The position numbers were made by a program, and so were the translations under genes. Of a stretch of 64,000 bases of DNA, positions 27,299 through 35,131 are shown piece by piece. The notes under the pieces were generated by a model. The model searched no databases, had not been told where the DNA came from, and saw only the letters and a list, made by a program, of their open reading frames with translations. Every line of letters starts with the position of its first letter. Position 1 is the first letter of the stretch. Source of the DNA: UBA5109 sp038148755 (lineage in GTDB: Bacteria > Pseudomonadota > Gammaproteobacteria > Pseudomonadales > Pseudohongiellaceae); NCBI GenBank assembly GCA_038148755.1, contig JAYQWA010000007.1:1-64000 (forward strand), given 5' to 3'.

Positions 27299-27979
27299 AT
27301 GCCATCGAAAACATTTTTCATCACGGGAACAGATACGGATGCAGGGAAAACCTTTGCTGCCTGTGCATTGTTACAAGCAGCAAACAAAAGAGGTTTAACA
27401 ACAGCCGCTGTTAAACCGATTGCTGCAGGTGGCATTCCTGTTGATGGGGATATGGAAAATTTACACAATGATGATGCTTTACTCTTGCAAAAGTTATGTA
27501 CGGTGAGTTTGCGTTATGAAGAAGTTAACCCACTTTGTCTTGAGCAGGCCATTGCTCCGCACATTGCAGCACAGCAGCAAGGTGTAAAAATTCAGGCTCA
27601 GGCCCTCGCTAATCATTGTAAAACGATAATGGATAAAAATGCTGATCTCATGCTTATTGAAGGTGCCGGAGGCTGGGTGGTGCCGTTGAATCAAAGTGAG
27701 TTTGTCGGAGATATTGTTAAAATTCTGAAAATTCCCGTGATATTGGTTGTCGGGATGAAGCTGGGCTGTCTTAATCATGCCTTACTGACTGTCAAAGCTA
27801 TACAGGAGGAAGGCTTGGTTTTACATGGCTGGATAGCCAATCAACTGGATCCGGAAATGCCGGTCTTTAAGGAAAACCTGGATACATTACAAAAAAAAAT
27901 TACTGCTCCACTTATCGCTACCATTCCCTGGGCATACGACATTGAAAGTGGAAATTTGCCAATAGATGGAATTCTGTAG
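27299..27979 (+). CDS. bioD: Dethiobiotin synthetase
   Basis: ATP-dependent carboxylase that closes the ureido ring of dethiobiotin from DAPA. I choose ATG 27299 with AAGG upstream; GTG 27296 immediately before is possible. The 226 residues have the P-loop GTDTDAGKT (10-18), the VKPIAAG segment, LIEGAGGWVVPL and GCLNHALLT. It is the last gene of the bio operon, 21 bases after bioC. Length matches E. coli BioD (225). Confidence 0.96.
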   Translation: MPSKTFFITGTDTDAGKTFAACALLQAANKRGLTTAAVKPIAAGGIPVDGDMENLHNDDALLLQKLCTVSLRYEEVNPLCLEQAIAPHIAAQQQGVKIQAQALANHCKTIMDKNADLMLIEGAGGWVVPLNQSEFVGDIVKILKIPVILVVGMKLGCLNHALLTVKAIQEEGLVLHGWIANQLDPEMPVFKENLDTLQKKITAPLIATIPWAYDIESGNLPIDGIL

Positions 27980-28035
27980 CTGCTTTGTGTTTCATCAAAT
28001 TACCAGCAGACATAACTTTTCGCCTATTCTATTTT

Positions 28036-28044
28036 TGTTATAAT
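28036..28044 (+). promoter_or_regulatory. Extended -10 promoter for trhO
   Basis: TGTTATAAT: a perfect TATAAT at 28039-28044 preceded by the TG dinucleotide of an extended -10 element. It lies 57 bases before the trhO ATG and after the bioD stop. No good -35 hexamer is seen at the usual distance, as is common for extended -10 promoters. Confidence 0.6.
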
Positions 28045-28100
28045 TCCGCCCGAACTTTTTTGCTCCGGATTTACGCTCCGATTCGCAAAGGAAACTATCT

Positions 28101-29087
28101 ATGACCAATTCACAAATTGTCGTCTGTGCGCTGTATCATTTTGTCAGGCTGGACGATTATCAATCTTTGCAGCAGCCCTTGTTGGATGTAATGCTGGAAA
28201 ACCGCGTTAAAGGTACCCTGTTGTTAGCCAACGAAGGGATCAATGGCACTATTGCTGGAGAGCGAGCCGGTATTGATGCGGTACTCAAGTGGCTCAAATC
28301 TGATCCGAGATTAAAGGATTTGAATCACAAGGAATCCTATGATGACACTTACCCGTTTTATCGCAGCAAGGTAAAACTGAAAAAAGAAATTGTCACGATG
28401 GGGGTTGAAGGCATTGATCCTAACCGGAAGGTAGGCACGCATGTGCCGGCGTCAGAATGGAATGCGCTGATTGCCGACCCTGAGGTATTGTTAATTGATA
28501 CCCGTAATGATTATGAAGTTGAAATAGGGTCTTTCCAGAATGCAGTGAATCCAAATACAAATTCTTTCCGCGAATTTCCTGAGTATGTCGAAAAGCATCT
28601 GGATCCTGAGAGGCATAAAAAAATTGCCATGTATTGCACAGGCGGTATCCGTTGTGAGAAATCAACAGCGTATTTAAAGGAAAAGGGTTTTGACGAGGTT
28701 TACCACCTGCAAGGCGGCATTCTTAAGTACCTTGAAGAAGTTCCACAGGAAGAATCCTTGTGGCAGGGTGAATGTTTTGTGTTTGATAACAGGGTCGCTG
28801 TAAACCATGCTTTAGAAAAGGGTGACTATGACCAATGTCATGCCTGCCGCTTGCCTATAACGGAAGAAGATAAGCAAAGTGAATATTATGAAAAGGGTGT
28901 GAGCTGTCCGCGTTGTTACGACAAGCTGAGTGAAGCACAAAAAACAGCGTTTAAAGAAAGGCAGAAACAAATTGAGTTGGCGGCATCCAGAGGAGAAGAG
29001 CATCTGGGTTCTGAGGTGGCAAAGACTATTCTAAAGCGCAAAGCATCAAAGCTGGAATTTAAGGAAAAACAAAAAGCCCTTAACTAG
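28101..29087 (+). CDS. trhO: tRNA uridine(34) hydroxylase TrhO (rhodanese-domain protein)
   Basis: Oxygen-dependent enzyme making 5-hydroxyuridine at tRNA position 34 (formerly YceA). The 328 residues have an N-terminal ferredoxin-like domain (FVRLDDYQSLQQPL, LLANEGINGTIAG) and a rhodanese domain with the catalytic cysteine near 178 in YCTGGIRCEKS. A C-terminal CxxC zinc-like region (QCHAC, CPRCY) and a Lys-rich tail follow. AAAGGA eight bases before the ATG is the ribosome binding site. It is likely a single-gene unit from the extended -10 promoter upstream. Confidence 0.94.
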   Translation: MTNSQIVVCALYHFVRLDDYQSLQQPLLDVMLENRVKGTLLLANEGINGTIAGERAGIDAVLKWLKSDPRLKDLNHKESYDDTYPFYRSKVKLKKEIVTMGVEGIDPNRKVGTHVPASEWNALIADPEVLLIDTRNDYEVEIGSFQNAVNPNTNSFREFPEYVEKHLDPERHKKIAMYCTGGIRCEKSTAYLKEKGFDEVYHLQGGILKYLEEVPQEESLWQGECFVFDNRVAVNHALEKGDYDQCHACRLPITEEDKQSEYYEKGVSCPRCYDKLSEAQKTAFKERQKQIELAASRGEEHLGSEVAKTILKRKASKLEFKEKQKALN

Positions 29088-29197
29088 TGCAAATTAATTG
29101 CTTAATCTAATGTTAGAATCGCGGCAAATTATCTGATGCATAAAGATAAAGTAAAAAGCTAAACAGTCAGTAAAAGCAGGAAAATATAGGGAAAAAC

Positions 29198-30058
29198 ATG
29201 AATAAAAAATTTGTTTCATTGCTAGTTGTGTTGGTAATTGTAGTAGGTGGCCTGTATTGGGTTTTTGGTCTACCCCGAGTTGGTAATCCGGAGATTCCGA
29301 CCTCCGCACAAGCAATTGCCAATGGTGAATATCTTTATAATGCTGCCGGTTGTGCGGCATGTCATCAGGTTGATGAGGCAGAAGGACCAATTGGCGGTTA
29401 TGAAATTGAATCACCTTTTGGCGGCTCTTTTTTTACGCCTAATATTACGCCTGATGAAGAAACGGGTATCGGGGGCTGGACCGGACGCGATTTCCTTTTA
29501 GCCATCAAGCATGGTCGCAGTCCGGGCGGCGGATTTTATTGGCCGGCATTTCCATATCGCTCCTATCAGGGGATGACTGATGAAGACGTGCTTGATATTG
29601 CGGCATACATGGTGACTTTGCCGCCGATCAACAGCGAATCGCCCGAACATGAATTACCCGCCTGGCAGTTTAGCTGGATGATGAGCGGCTGGAATATCAT
29701 GGCTGACTTTTTAGAGGGTGAGCCAGCAGCAGTAGATAATGACCCTCAGGTGCAACGTGGTGCTTATCTGGCCAGAAGTTTCAGTCATTGTGGCGAGTGT
29801 CATTCACCTAGAAATGCACTGGGTATTACAGATTATTCCAGAGAGTTTGAAGGGCAGGAAGGTGTTGTTTCAGCAGCCTTAACACCGGATGGACTGGGTG
29901 CCTATACTTATGAAGATTTTGTTTATTTTCTGGAAGACGGATTTACGGCAAATTTTGAACAAGTCGGTGGTGAAATGCTGGATGTGATTGATCATACCAG
30001 TAAGCTCACCCAGGAAGACAGAGAAGCTTTGGCCGCGTTCTTCTTTCGTGAACAGTAA
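29198..30058 (+). CDS. Membrane-anchored diheme c-type cytochrome
   Basis: A 286-residue protein with an uncleaved N-terminal hydrophobic anchor (about 5-23) and two class I cytochrome c domains. The first heme site is C52-A-A-C-H56, the second C198-G-E-C-H202. The sequence between (TPNITPDEETGIGGWTGRDFLLAIKHG and FPYRSYQGMTDEDV) resembles the cytochrome subunits of PQQ- or flavin-dependent dehydrogenases, but no dehydrogenase gene is adjacent. It probably acts as a periplasmic electron carrier. A perfect bidirectional terminator separates it from the convergent cytochrome c' gene. Confidence 0.9.
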   Translation: MNKKFVSLLVVLVIVVGGLYWVFGLPRVGNPEIPTSAQAIANGEYLYNAAGCAACHQVDEAEGPIGGYEIESPFGGSFFTPNITPDEETGIGGWTGRDFLLAIKHGRSPGGGFYWPAFPYRSYQGMTDEDVLDIAAYMVTLPPINSESPEHELPAWQFSWMMSGWNIMADFLEGEPAAVDNDPQVQRGAYLARSFSHCGECHSPRNALGITDYSREFEGQEGVVSAALTPDGLGAYTYEDFVYFLEDGFTANFEQVGGEMLDVIDHTSKLTQEDREALAAFFFREQ

Positions 30059-30090
30059 GCAATTTGAGTAAAACGAAACAGACAGACAAT

Positions 30091-30118
30091 AAAAAAGGCA
30101 GCCTTGGCTGCCTTTTTT
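30091..30118. terminator. Bidirectional intrinsic terminator between two cytochrome genes
   Basis: AAAAAAGGCAGCC and GGCTGCCTTTTTT form a perfect 13-base palindrome with a two-base centre. A- and T-runs on either side allow termination in both directions for the convergent cytochrome genes. Confidence 0.92.
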
Positions 30119-30138
30119 ATTTCTATCAGTAGAATATT

Positions 30139-30606
30139 TTATTCAGCGCGATAGGCATCGTGGCAAGCACCACAAGTTGGACCAACCTGCTGAATAGCAT
30201 TACGAACACCACCAGCACCTTCTGAGTTGATGATATCCATTGCTGCATTGGCACCCATAACCAGGTTATTGGCAGCATCAGCAAATCCATCCATATCACC
30301 CCAGATACTGTCTAATGCACGTGTTTCAAAATCATAGTCAGTTGTGTCAGCAGCAAATAATTCAGGAATCATTGGTGCTAAAGTCTGAATGCGCTCCAGA
30401 GCTTGAACAGCAACAGCCTGATCAAAGTCACCGCCACGAGCCATGCCTTGCAAAGGCCCCATGCTGAAGGCCAGTAATTTAAAAACCGCCTGTCTGCTTT
30501 CAACAGCCGCCTGCGCCTGCTCCTCTGGAGACATACGTTGCGCAAAAGAATTGAAGGAAATTAGCGTGCTGATAATTGCAGCGCTGATTAGAATTACACG
30601 TTTCAT
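30139..30606 (-). CDS. Cytochrome c' (class II cytochrome c)
   Basis: A 155-residue periplasmic protein; the start at ATG 30606 is supported by GGGGAT upstream and gives a proper signal peptide (MKRVILIS... ending FAQ). The mature domain is a four-helix bundle type with one C-terminal heme motif C145-G-A-C-H149, as in cytochrome c' and c-556. Such proteins bind NO or act in electron transfer; the exact role is not shown. It converges on the diheme cytochrome c. Confidence 0.88.
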   Translation of the reverse strand: MKRVILISAAIISTLISFNSFAQRMSPEEQAQAAVESRQAVFKLLAFSMGPLQGMARGGDFDQAVAVQALERIQTLAPMIPELFAADTTDYDFETRALDSIWGDMDGFADAANNLVMGANAAMDIINSEGAGGVRNAIQQVGPTCGACHDAYRAE

Positions 30607-30984
30607 AATGATATCCCCATATGTCAAACGTTAAAAAAATCGGATTTAATCATAACAGGCTTAACTTTCTTCACTTGCTTTGCGTTCTTAGTTTCCGCCT
30701 GTACCTAAGCCACTGAGAGTGCCAAGGGTGCAAGTTTAACAGCAGTTTGGAGAGAAAGTCACCAATACTGGAGCTTTCACTCGCAGGGGCATATCTATTT
30801 ACTTTGCAACTTTCATTGTGCCACGTCAGAATGCTGAAATTGTGTAAATCTGATGAATTTTTAAATAATACCAGAATAGCTTTTCCGGTAAGCTGAGCGC
30901 TTGATTTAAAGGGGAGATTGCTCTCTAATTCCCTTTCGCAGAATATTTCCCGAAATATTGAGTTCATAACTAGTAAAACTGACT
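30607..30984. other. Intergenic region between cytochrome c' and xseB
   Basis: About 380 bases that must hold the promoters for cytochrome c' (minus) and for xseB-ispA-dxs (plus). One minus-strand frame of 98 codons (30671-30967) is open, but it lacks a ribosome binding site, begins 18 bases from the xseB start and resembles no family I know, so I do not call it a gene. No strong hairpin is seen. Confidence 0.4.
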
Positions 30985-31230
30985 ATGGCAACTAAAAAAA
31001 CAGCATTTAATTTTGAAAATGCGATTGAACAACTGGAAGAACTTGTAGAAGCCCTGGAAGAAGGTGATTTAAGCCTGGAAGAGTCGCTTAAGGCTTTTGA
31101 AGATGGCATTAAGCTGACAAGAGAGTGCCAGGTAGCGCTTGAAAAGGCTGAACAGCGTATTCAGATTCTCACCAAAGAAAACGAATTGCCTGAGGCGGAA
31201 CCTTTCGACCTGGAAACAGATGACGATTAA
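30985..31230 (+). CDS. xseB: Exodeoxyribonuclease VII small subunit
   Basis: An 81-residue helical protein that partners XseA in exonuclease VII (single-strand DNA degradation). The motif FENAIEQLEELVEALEEGDLSLEESL and the following YEDG-like FEDGIKLTRECQ are typical. It opens the xseB-ispA-dxs cluster found across gammaproteobacteria, with ispA 43 bases downstream. Confidence 0.95.
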   Translation: MATKKTAFNFENAIEQLEELVEALEEGDLSLEESLKAFEDGIKLTRECQVALEKAEQRIQILTKENELPEAEPFDLETDDD

Positions 31231-31273
31231 GCTGCTTATAGCATCGTTATAAAAGCCAGTCGCACAGCATTTC

Positions 31274-32161
31274 ATGCAGATTCAAGAATTTTTAACAACA
31301 CGAAAAAGTCAGGTAGAAAAATTACTTGCTGAATTACTGAACTCACAGAATAGTGCTCCCATTCTGCATGATGCGATGACTTATGCAGTTATGAATGGGG
31401 GTAAGCGTTTACGTCCGGTTCTTGCTTATGCCAGTGCCAAGGCAGTTGGAGCTGATGAATCGCAGGCAGATATAGCGGCTTGTGCTGTTGAGCTTATCCA
31501 CGCCTATTCACTGATACATGATGATCTGCCGGCAATGGATGATGATGCACTAAGAAGAGGCGTAGCAACCTGTCATATCAAGTTTGATGAGGCAACGGCA
31601 ATCCTGGCGGGTGATGCCTTGCAAAGTTATGCTTTTGAATTACTCGCAGGTTCTAGCCGGCTCAAGGTTTCTCAAGAAATACGTTTGCAAATGCTGACGA
31701 TACTGGCAAAAGCAATAGGCGCTACCGGTATGGTGGCAGGTCAGAGTCTGGACCTGCAGGCTTCTTCAAGCGACAGTAATCTCGAGTCCCTGGCAACCCT
31801 GCATTCTCTTAAAACCGGCGCCCTGATAACAGCCAGCGTGCAGCTGGGTGCTTTGAGTGTAGGCGGCATTGAGCAGGCACAATTTGAATTGTTAACGCGT
31901 TATGCTAAGGCTATCGGACACGCTTTTCAGGTGCAGGATGATATCCTGGATATTGAAAGTGACACTGCAACACTCGGTAAGCAGCAGGGTAAGGATAGGG
32001 AGCTTGGTAAAGTAACATATCCGGTATTATTGGGGCTTGATGGAGCCAGGCAAAAAGCTCAGGATTTATATGAAGAAGCGAATGATGCCCTGAAAACTTT
32101 TGGTGAAAACGCCGAAGTGCTGCGTAAAATTGCGCTATATATTGTGCAAAGAAAACACTAG
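31274..32161 (+). CDS. ispA: Farnesyl diphosphate synthase
   Basis: Prenyltransferase that condenses IPP with DMAPP and GPP to farnesyl diphosphate. The 295 residues contain the first aspartate-rich motif DDLPAMDDD (about 83-91), the GGKRLRP segment, TGALI and the second motif DDILDIESD (about 222-230). It sits between xseB and dxs, the standard arrangement linking isoprenoid precursor formation with chain elongation. Confidence 0.95.
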   Translation: MQIQEFLTTRKSQVEKLLAELLNSQNSAPILHDAMTYAVMNGGKRLRPVLAYASAKAVGADESQADIAACAVELIHAYSLIHDDLPAMDDDALRRGVATCHIKFDEATAILAGDALQSYAFELLAGSSRLKVSQEIRLQMLTILAKAIGATGMVAGQSLDLQASSSDSNLESLATLHSLKTGALITASVQLGALSVGGIEQAQFELLTRYAKAIGHAFQVQDDILDIESDTATLGKQQGKDRELGKVTYPVLLGLDGARQKAQDLYEEANDALKTFGENAEVLRKIALYIVQRKH

Positions 32162-32183
32162 TCATTAGCTGTAATAGGTAGTT

Positions 32184-34067
32184 ATGTTTGAAGAAATCCC
32201 CCAACAGCGTCCACAAACTGCATTATTGGATGCTATTGATTCCCCTGCTGATCTGCGTGAATTAGAGCCTGAACAGCTGGAAGAACTGGCGCAGGAATTA
32301 AGGGCATACCTTTTATATTGTGTTGGGAAAACCGGCGGTCATTTTGGTGCCGGGTTGGGCGTTGTTGAATTAACAATAGCTTTGCATTATGTCTTTAACA
32401 CACCCGAAGATCGTCTGGTATGGGATGTTGGACATCAAAGTTATCCGCATAAAATTCTTACCGGCAGGCGCGAGCGTATGCTGAGTATGCGCCAGCAAGG
32501 TGGTCTGGCTGCGTTTAATAGCCGCCAGGAAAGTGAATACGATACCTTTGGCGTTGGCCATTCTAGTACTTCAATTTCCGCTGCCCTGGGCATGATGATG
32601 GCAGCGAAGAAAAACGACAGTGAACGTAAAGTTGTTGCGGTCATCGGCGATGGCGCCATGACTGCAGGCATGGCATTTGAAGCACTGAATCATGCTGGTG
32701 AACTGGATGAAGATATTCTGGTTATTTTGAACGATAACAATATGTCTATCTCTAAAAATGTCGGTGGTTTATCCAGTTACTTTGCAAGAATGTGGGCTAG
32801 TAAACCTTATAATTTTTTACGTTCGGGTTCCAAAAAAGTATTGTCAAAAGTTCCGCCAGCCTGGAAAGCCGCTCATCGTGCTGAAGAATACATGAAAGGT
32901 ATGGTTTCCCCGGCAACCATTTTCGAAGAGCTGGGCTTTAATTATTTTGGCTTGATTGATGGCCATGATATCGATGGGCTGATTGATATTCTGAATAATA
33001 TTAAAAAACTCAAAGGCCCATTATTGCTGCATGTGGTTACCCAAAAAGGTAAAGGCTATTTACCGGCTGAAGAAGATCCTTATGGCATGCATGCACTTAA
33101 TAAAATGGCTTCTGCCGATGAACTTAATCAGCAACAAAGACAGGAAGAAAATACTGCGCCCAGCTATTCAAAAATTTTTGGAAACTGGCTTTGTGAAATG
33201 GCACCCACGGAACCTAAATTAATGGCTATCACGCCAGCCATGGGTGAGGGCTCAGGAATGCGTGAGTTTGAAGAAAAATTTCCTGACCAGTTTTTTGATG
33301 TTGCTATCGCCGAACAGCATGCAGTGACCTTTGCGGCCGGTATGGCCTGCGATGGCTTAAAACCCGTTGTTGCTATTTATTCCACTTTTTTACAACGTGC
33401 TTATGACCAGTTAATTCATGATGTTGCCTTGCAGAATCTGGACGTATTGTTTGCGATTGACCGGGCAGGTCTGGTTGGTGAGGATGGCCCTACTCATGCC
33501 GGCAGTTTTGATTTGAGTTATTTACGTTGCATTCCAAATATGCTGATCATGACACCAAGTGATGAGAACGAAACCAGGCATATGCTTTTTACGGGTTACC
33601 ATTTTTCCGGGCCGGCAGCAGTCAGGTATCCACGAGGCAAGGCGACAGGGTGTGAACAGGATGCAAGTTTAAAACAGTTGGACATTGGTAAGGCTGTAGT
33701 TAAAAGACAGGGAGAAAAGGTTGCCATTCTGGTTTTCGGTACGCTATTGAAAGCGGCAGAAAAAAGTGGAGAAGCATTAAATGCAACCTTGGTTGATATG
33801 CGCTTTGTAAAACCACTGGATGAAGCTTTAATAAAAGAGCTGGCTGGAACACATCAACTATTGGTGACTGTTGAAGAGAATGTTATTAAAGGCGGCGCAG
33901 GTTCTGCCGTGAATGAATTCCTGGCTGCAATAAAAAGCGAAGTAAAAGTGATTAATCTGGGGTTACCGGATAAATTTCTTGATCATGGCAAGTCAGAGCA
34001 AATGCTGGCCGAATGTGGATTGGACAGTGTCGGCATTACAGCAGCGATAAAAACAGTAATTAGTTAA
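32184..34067 (+). CDS. dxs: 1-deoxy-D-xylulose-5-phosphate synthase
   Basis: TPP enzyme catalysing the first step of the MEP isoprenoid pathway from pyruvate and glyceraldehyde-3-phosphate. The 627 residues show KTGGHFGAGLG, the TPP-binding GDGAMTAGMAFEALNHAG with downstream NDNNMSIS, the catalytic Glu region VAIAEQHAVTFAAG and DRAGLVGEDGPTHAG. Length is normal. Its 3' end overlaps the 3' end of the convergent korB by eight bases. Confidence 0.97.
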   Translation: MFEEIPQQRPQTALLDAIDSPADLRELEPEQLEELAQELRAYLLYCVGKTGGHFGAGLGVVELTIALHYVFNTPEDRLVWDVGHQSYPHKILTGRRERMLSMRQQGGLAAFNSRQESEYDTFGVGHSSTSISAALGMMMAAKKNDSERKVVAVIGDGAMTAGMAFEALNHAGELDEDILVILNDNNMSISKNVGGLSSYFARMWASKPYNFLRSGSKKVLSKVPPAWKAAHRAEEYMKGMVSPATIFEELGFNYFGLIDGHDIDGLIDILNNIKKLKGPLLLHVVTQKGKGYLPAEEDPYGMHALNKMASADELNQQQRQEENTAPSYSKIFGNWLCEMAPTEPKLMAITPAMGEGSGMREFEEKFPDQFFDVAIAEQHAVTFAAGMACDGLKPVVAIYSTFLQRAYDQLIHDVALQNLDVLFAIDRAGLVGEDGPTHAGSFDLSYLRCIPNMLIMTPSDENETRHMLFTGYHFSGPAAVRYPRGKATGCEQDASLKQLDIGKAVVKRQGEKVAILVFGTLLKAAEKSGEALNATLVDMRFVKPLDEALIKELAGTHQLLVTVEENVIKGGAGSAVNEFLAAIKSEVKVINLGLPDKFLDHGKSEQMLAECGLDSVGITAAIKTVIS

Positions 34068-35073
34068 TTTCCCAGGTATGGCCGCTTCTCAGCAAAGCAT
34101 TCAGGTTGCCCTGGTCTTTGCCCTGACGTAACTGTTCACGCTGAATAAATAAATCATCCACATAATTGGGTTTTGGATTATGGTAGATCACACCAACTGC
34201 CACAGGGAAGTCGTCTCCACCCATTGCGCCGATTAATTGCGCCAGGGCAAGGTTGGTCTGGTCGTGTACCAGCACCTCGCCAAGCGGGCAGTTTTCACCG
34301 ATAGTCACAACTTCCAGTGTCAGTGTTTCCCGGTTTAGGCGGATACCTTTGTTATTGTCTTTACCAAAAACCAAGGGTTGCCCATGCTCAATTTCAACCC
34401 GGAAATCGGCCGCCAGTTTTTTGTCTTTAACGTTTTCAAAAATACCATCGTTATAAATCGGGCAGTTTTGGAGTATCTCAATAAAGGACGCCCCTTCATG
34501 GTCATGTGCGGTTTTTATCACTGCACTCAGGTGTTTCATCTCCGTATCAATGGAACGGGCGACAAAAGCCGCACCGGAACCCAGGGCAACGGCACAGGGT
34601 GAAAGCGGTAAATCAATTGAACCCTGTGGTGTTGAAGGCGAACGTGTACCGACTTTTGACGTTGGTGAATACTGGCCTTTGGTCAGTCCATAAATTTCAT
34701 TATTGAATAACAGAATATTCAGATTCACGTTGCGGCGTAAGGCATGCATGGTGTGGTTGCCACCGATACTTAAAGCATCACCATCACCGGTAATGACCCA
34801 GACATCCAGCTCCGGATTGGCCAGTTTAACGCCAGTTGCAATCGATGGTGCCCGCCCGTGAATGGTATGGAAACCATAGGTATTCATGTAATAAGGAAAA
34901 CGTGATGAACAGCCAATACCGGAAACAAAAACCTGATTTTCTTTGGGGCGATCCAGTTCAGGCATCAGTTTCTGAATGGTTTTCAGGATGGCATAGTCAC
35001 CACAGCCTGGGCACCATCGTACTTCCTGGTCAGAGGTGTAGTCTTTAATGGTAAGTTTGACTGCCTGATTCAT
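34060..35073 (-). CDS. korB: 2-oxoacid:ferredoxin oxidoreductase beta subunit (KorB-like)
   Basis: TPP-binding subunit of a CoA-dependent, ferredoxin-reducing 2-oxoacid oxidoreductase, probably for 2-oxoglutarate. The 337 residues have CPGCG (21-25), GIGCSSRFP with another cluster-type Cys, HGRAPSIATG, and the TPP signature GDGDALSIGGNH (97-108) ending in FNNEIYGLTKGQYSPTS. Together with korA it is a complete two-subunit enzyme of the fused type known from Halobacterium, Mycobacterium and some aerobic bacteria. Substrate (2-oxoglutarate versus pyruvate or branched-chain acids) is inferred from overall similarity. Confidence 0.88.
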   Translation of the reverse strand: MNQAVKLTIKDYTSDQEVRWCPGCGDYAILKTIQKLMPELDRPKENQVFVSGIGCSSRFPYYMNTYGFHTIHGRAPSIATGVKLANPELDVWVITGDGDALSIGGNHTMHALRRNVNLNILLFNNEIYGLTKGQYSPTSKVGTRSPSTPQGSIDLPLSPCAVALGSGAAFVARSIDTEMKHLSAVIKTAHDHEGASFIEILQNCPIYNDGIFENVKDKKLAADFRVEIEHGQPLVFGKDNNKGIRLNRETLTLEVVTIGENCPLGEVLVHDQTNLALAQLIGAMGGDDFPVAVGVIYHNPKPNYVDDLFIQREQLRQGKDQGNLNALLRSGHTWEIN

Positions 35074-35096
35074 AATGTCACCCGATGTCTCTTTCT

Positions 35097-35124
35097 AGGT
35101 GTCGGAGTCAAGACTCCGGCACCT
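35097..35124. repeat. Palindrome in the korA-korB gap
   Basis: AGGTGTCGGAGTC (35097-35109) and GACTCCGGCACCT (35112-35124) pair over 13 bases with one mismatch and a two-base centre, inside the 58-base spacer between korA and korB. No T-run follows on either side, so it is not an intrinsic terminator. It could tune the korA:korB ratio or be a copy of a short palindromic repeat. Confidence 0.5.
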
Positions 35125-35131
35125 TCGCTGT

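Noticed and set aside
30671..30967. 98-codon minus-strand frame between cytochrome c' and xseB
   Set aside because: No ribosome binding site, no recognisable family, and it begins very close to the divergent xseB start. Not excluded, but not supported.
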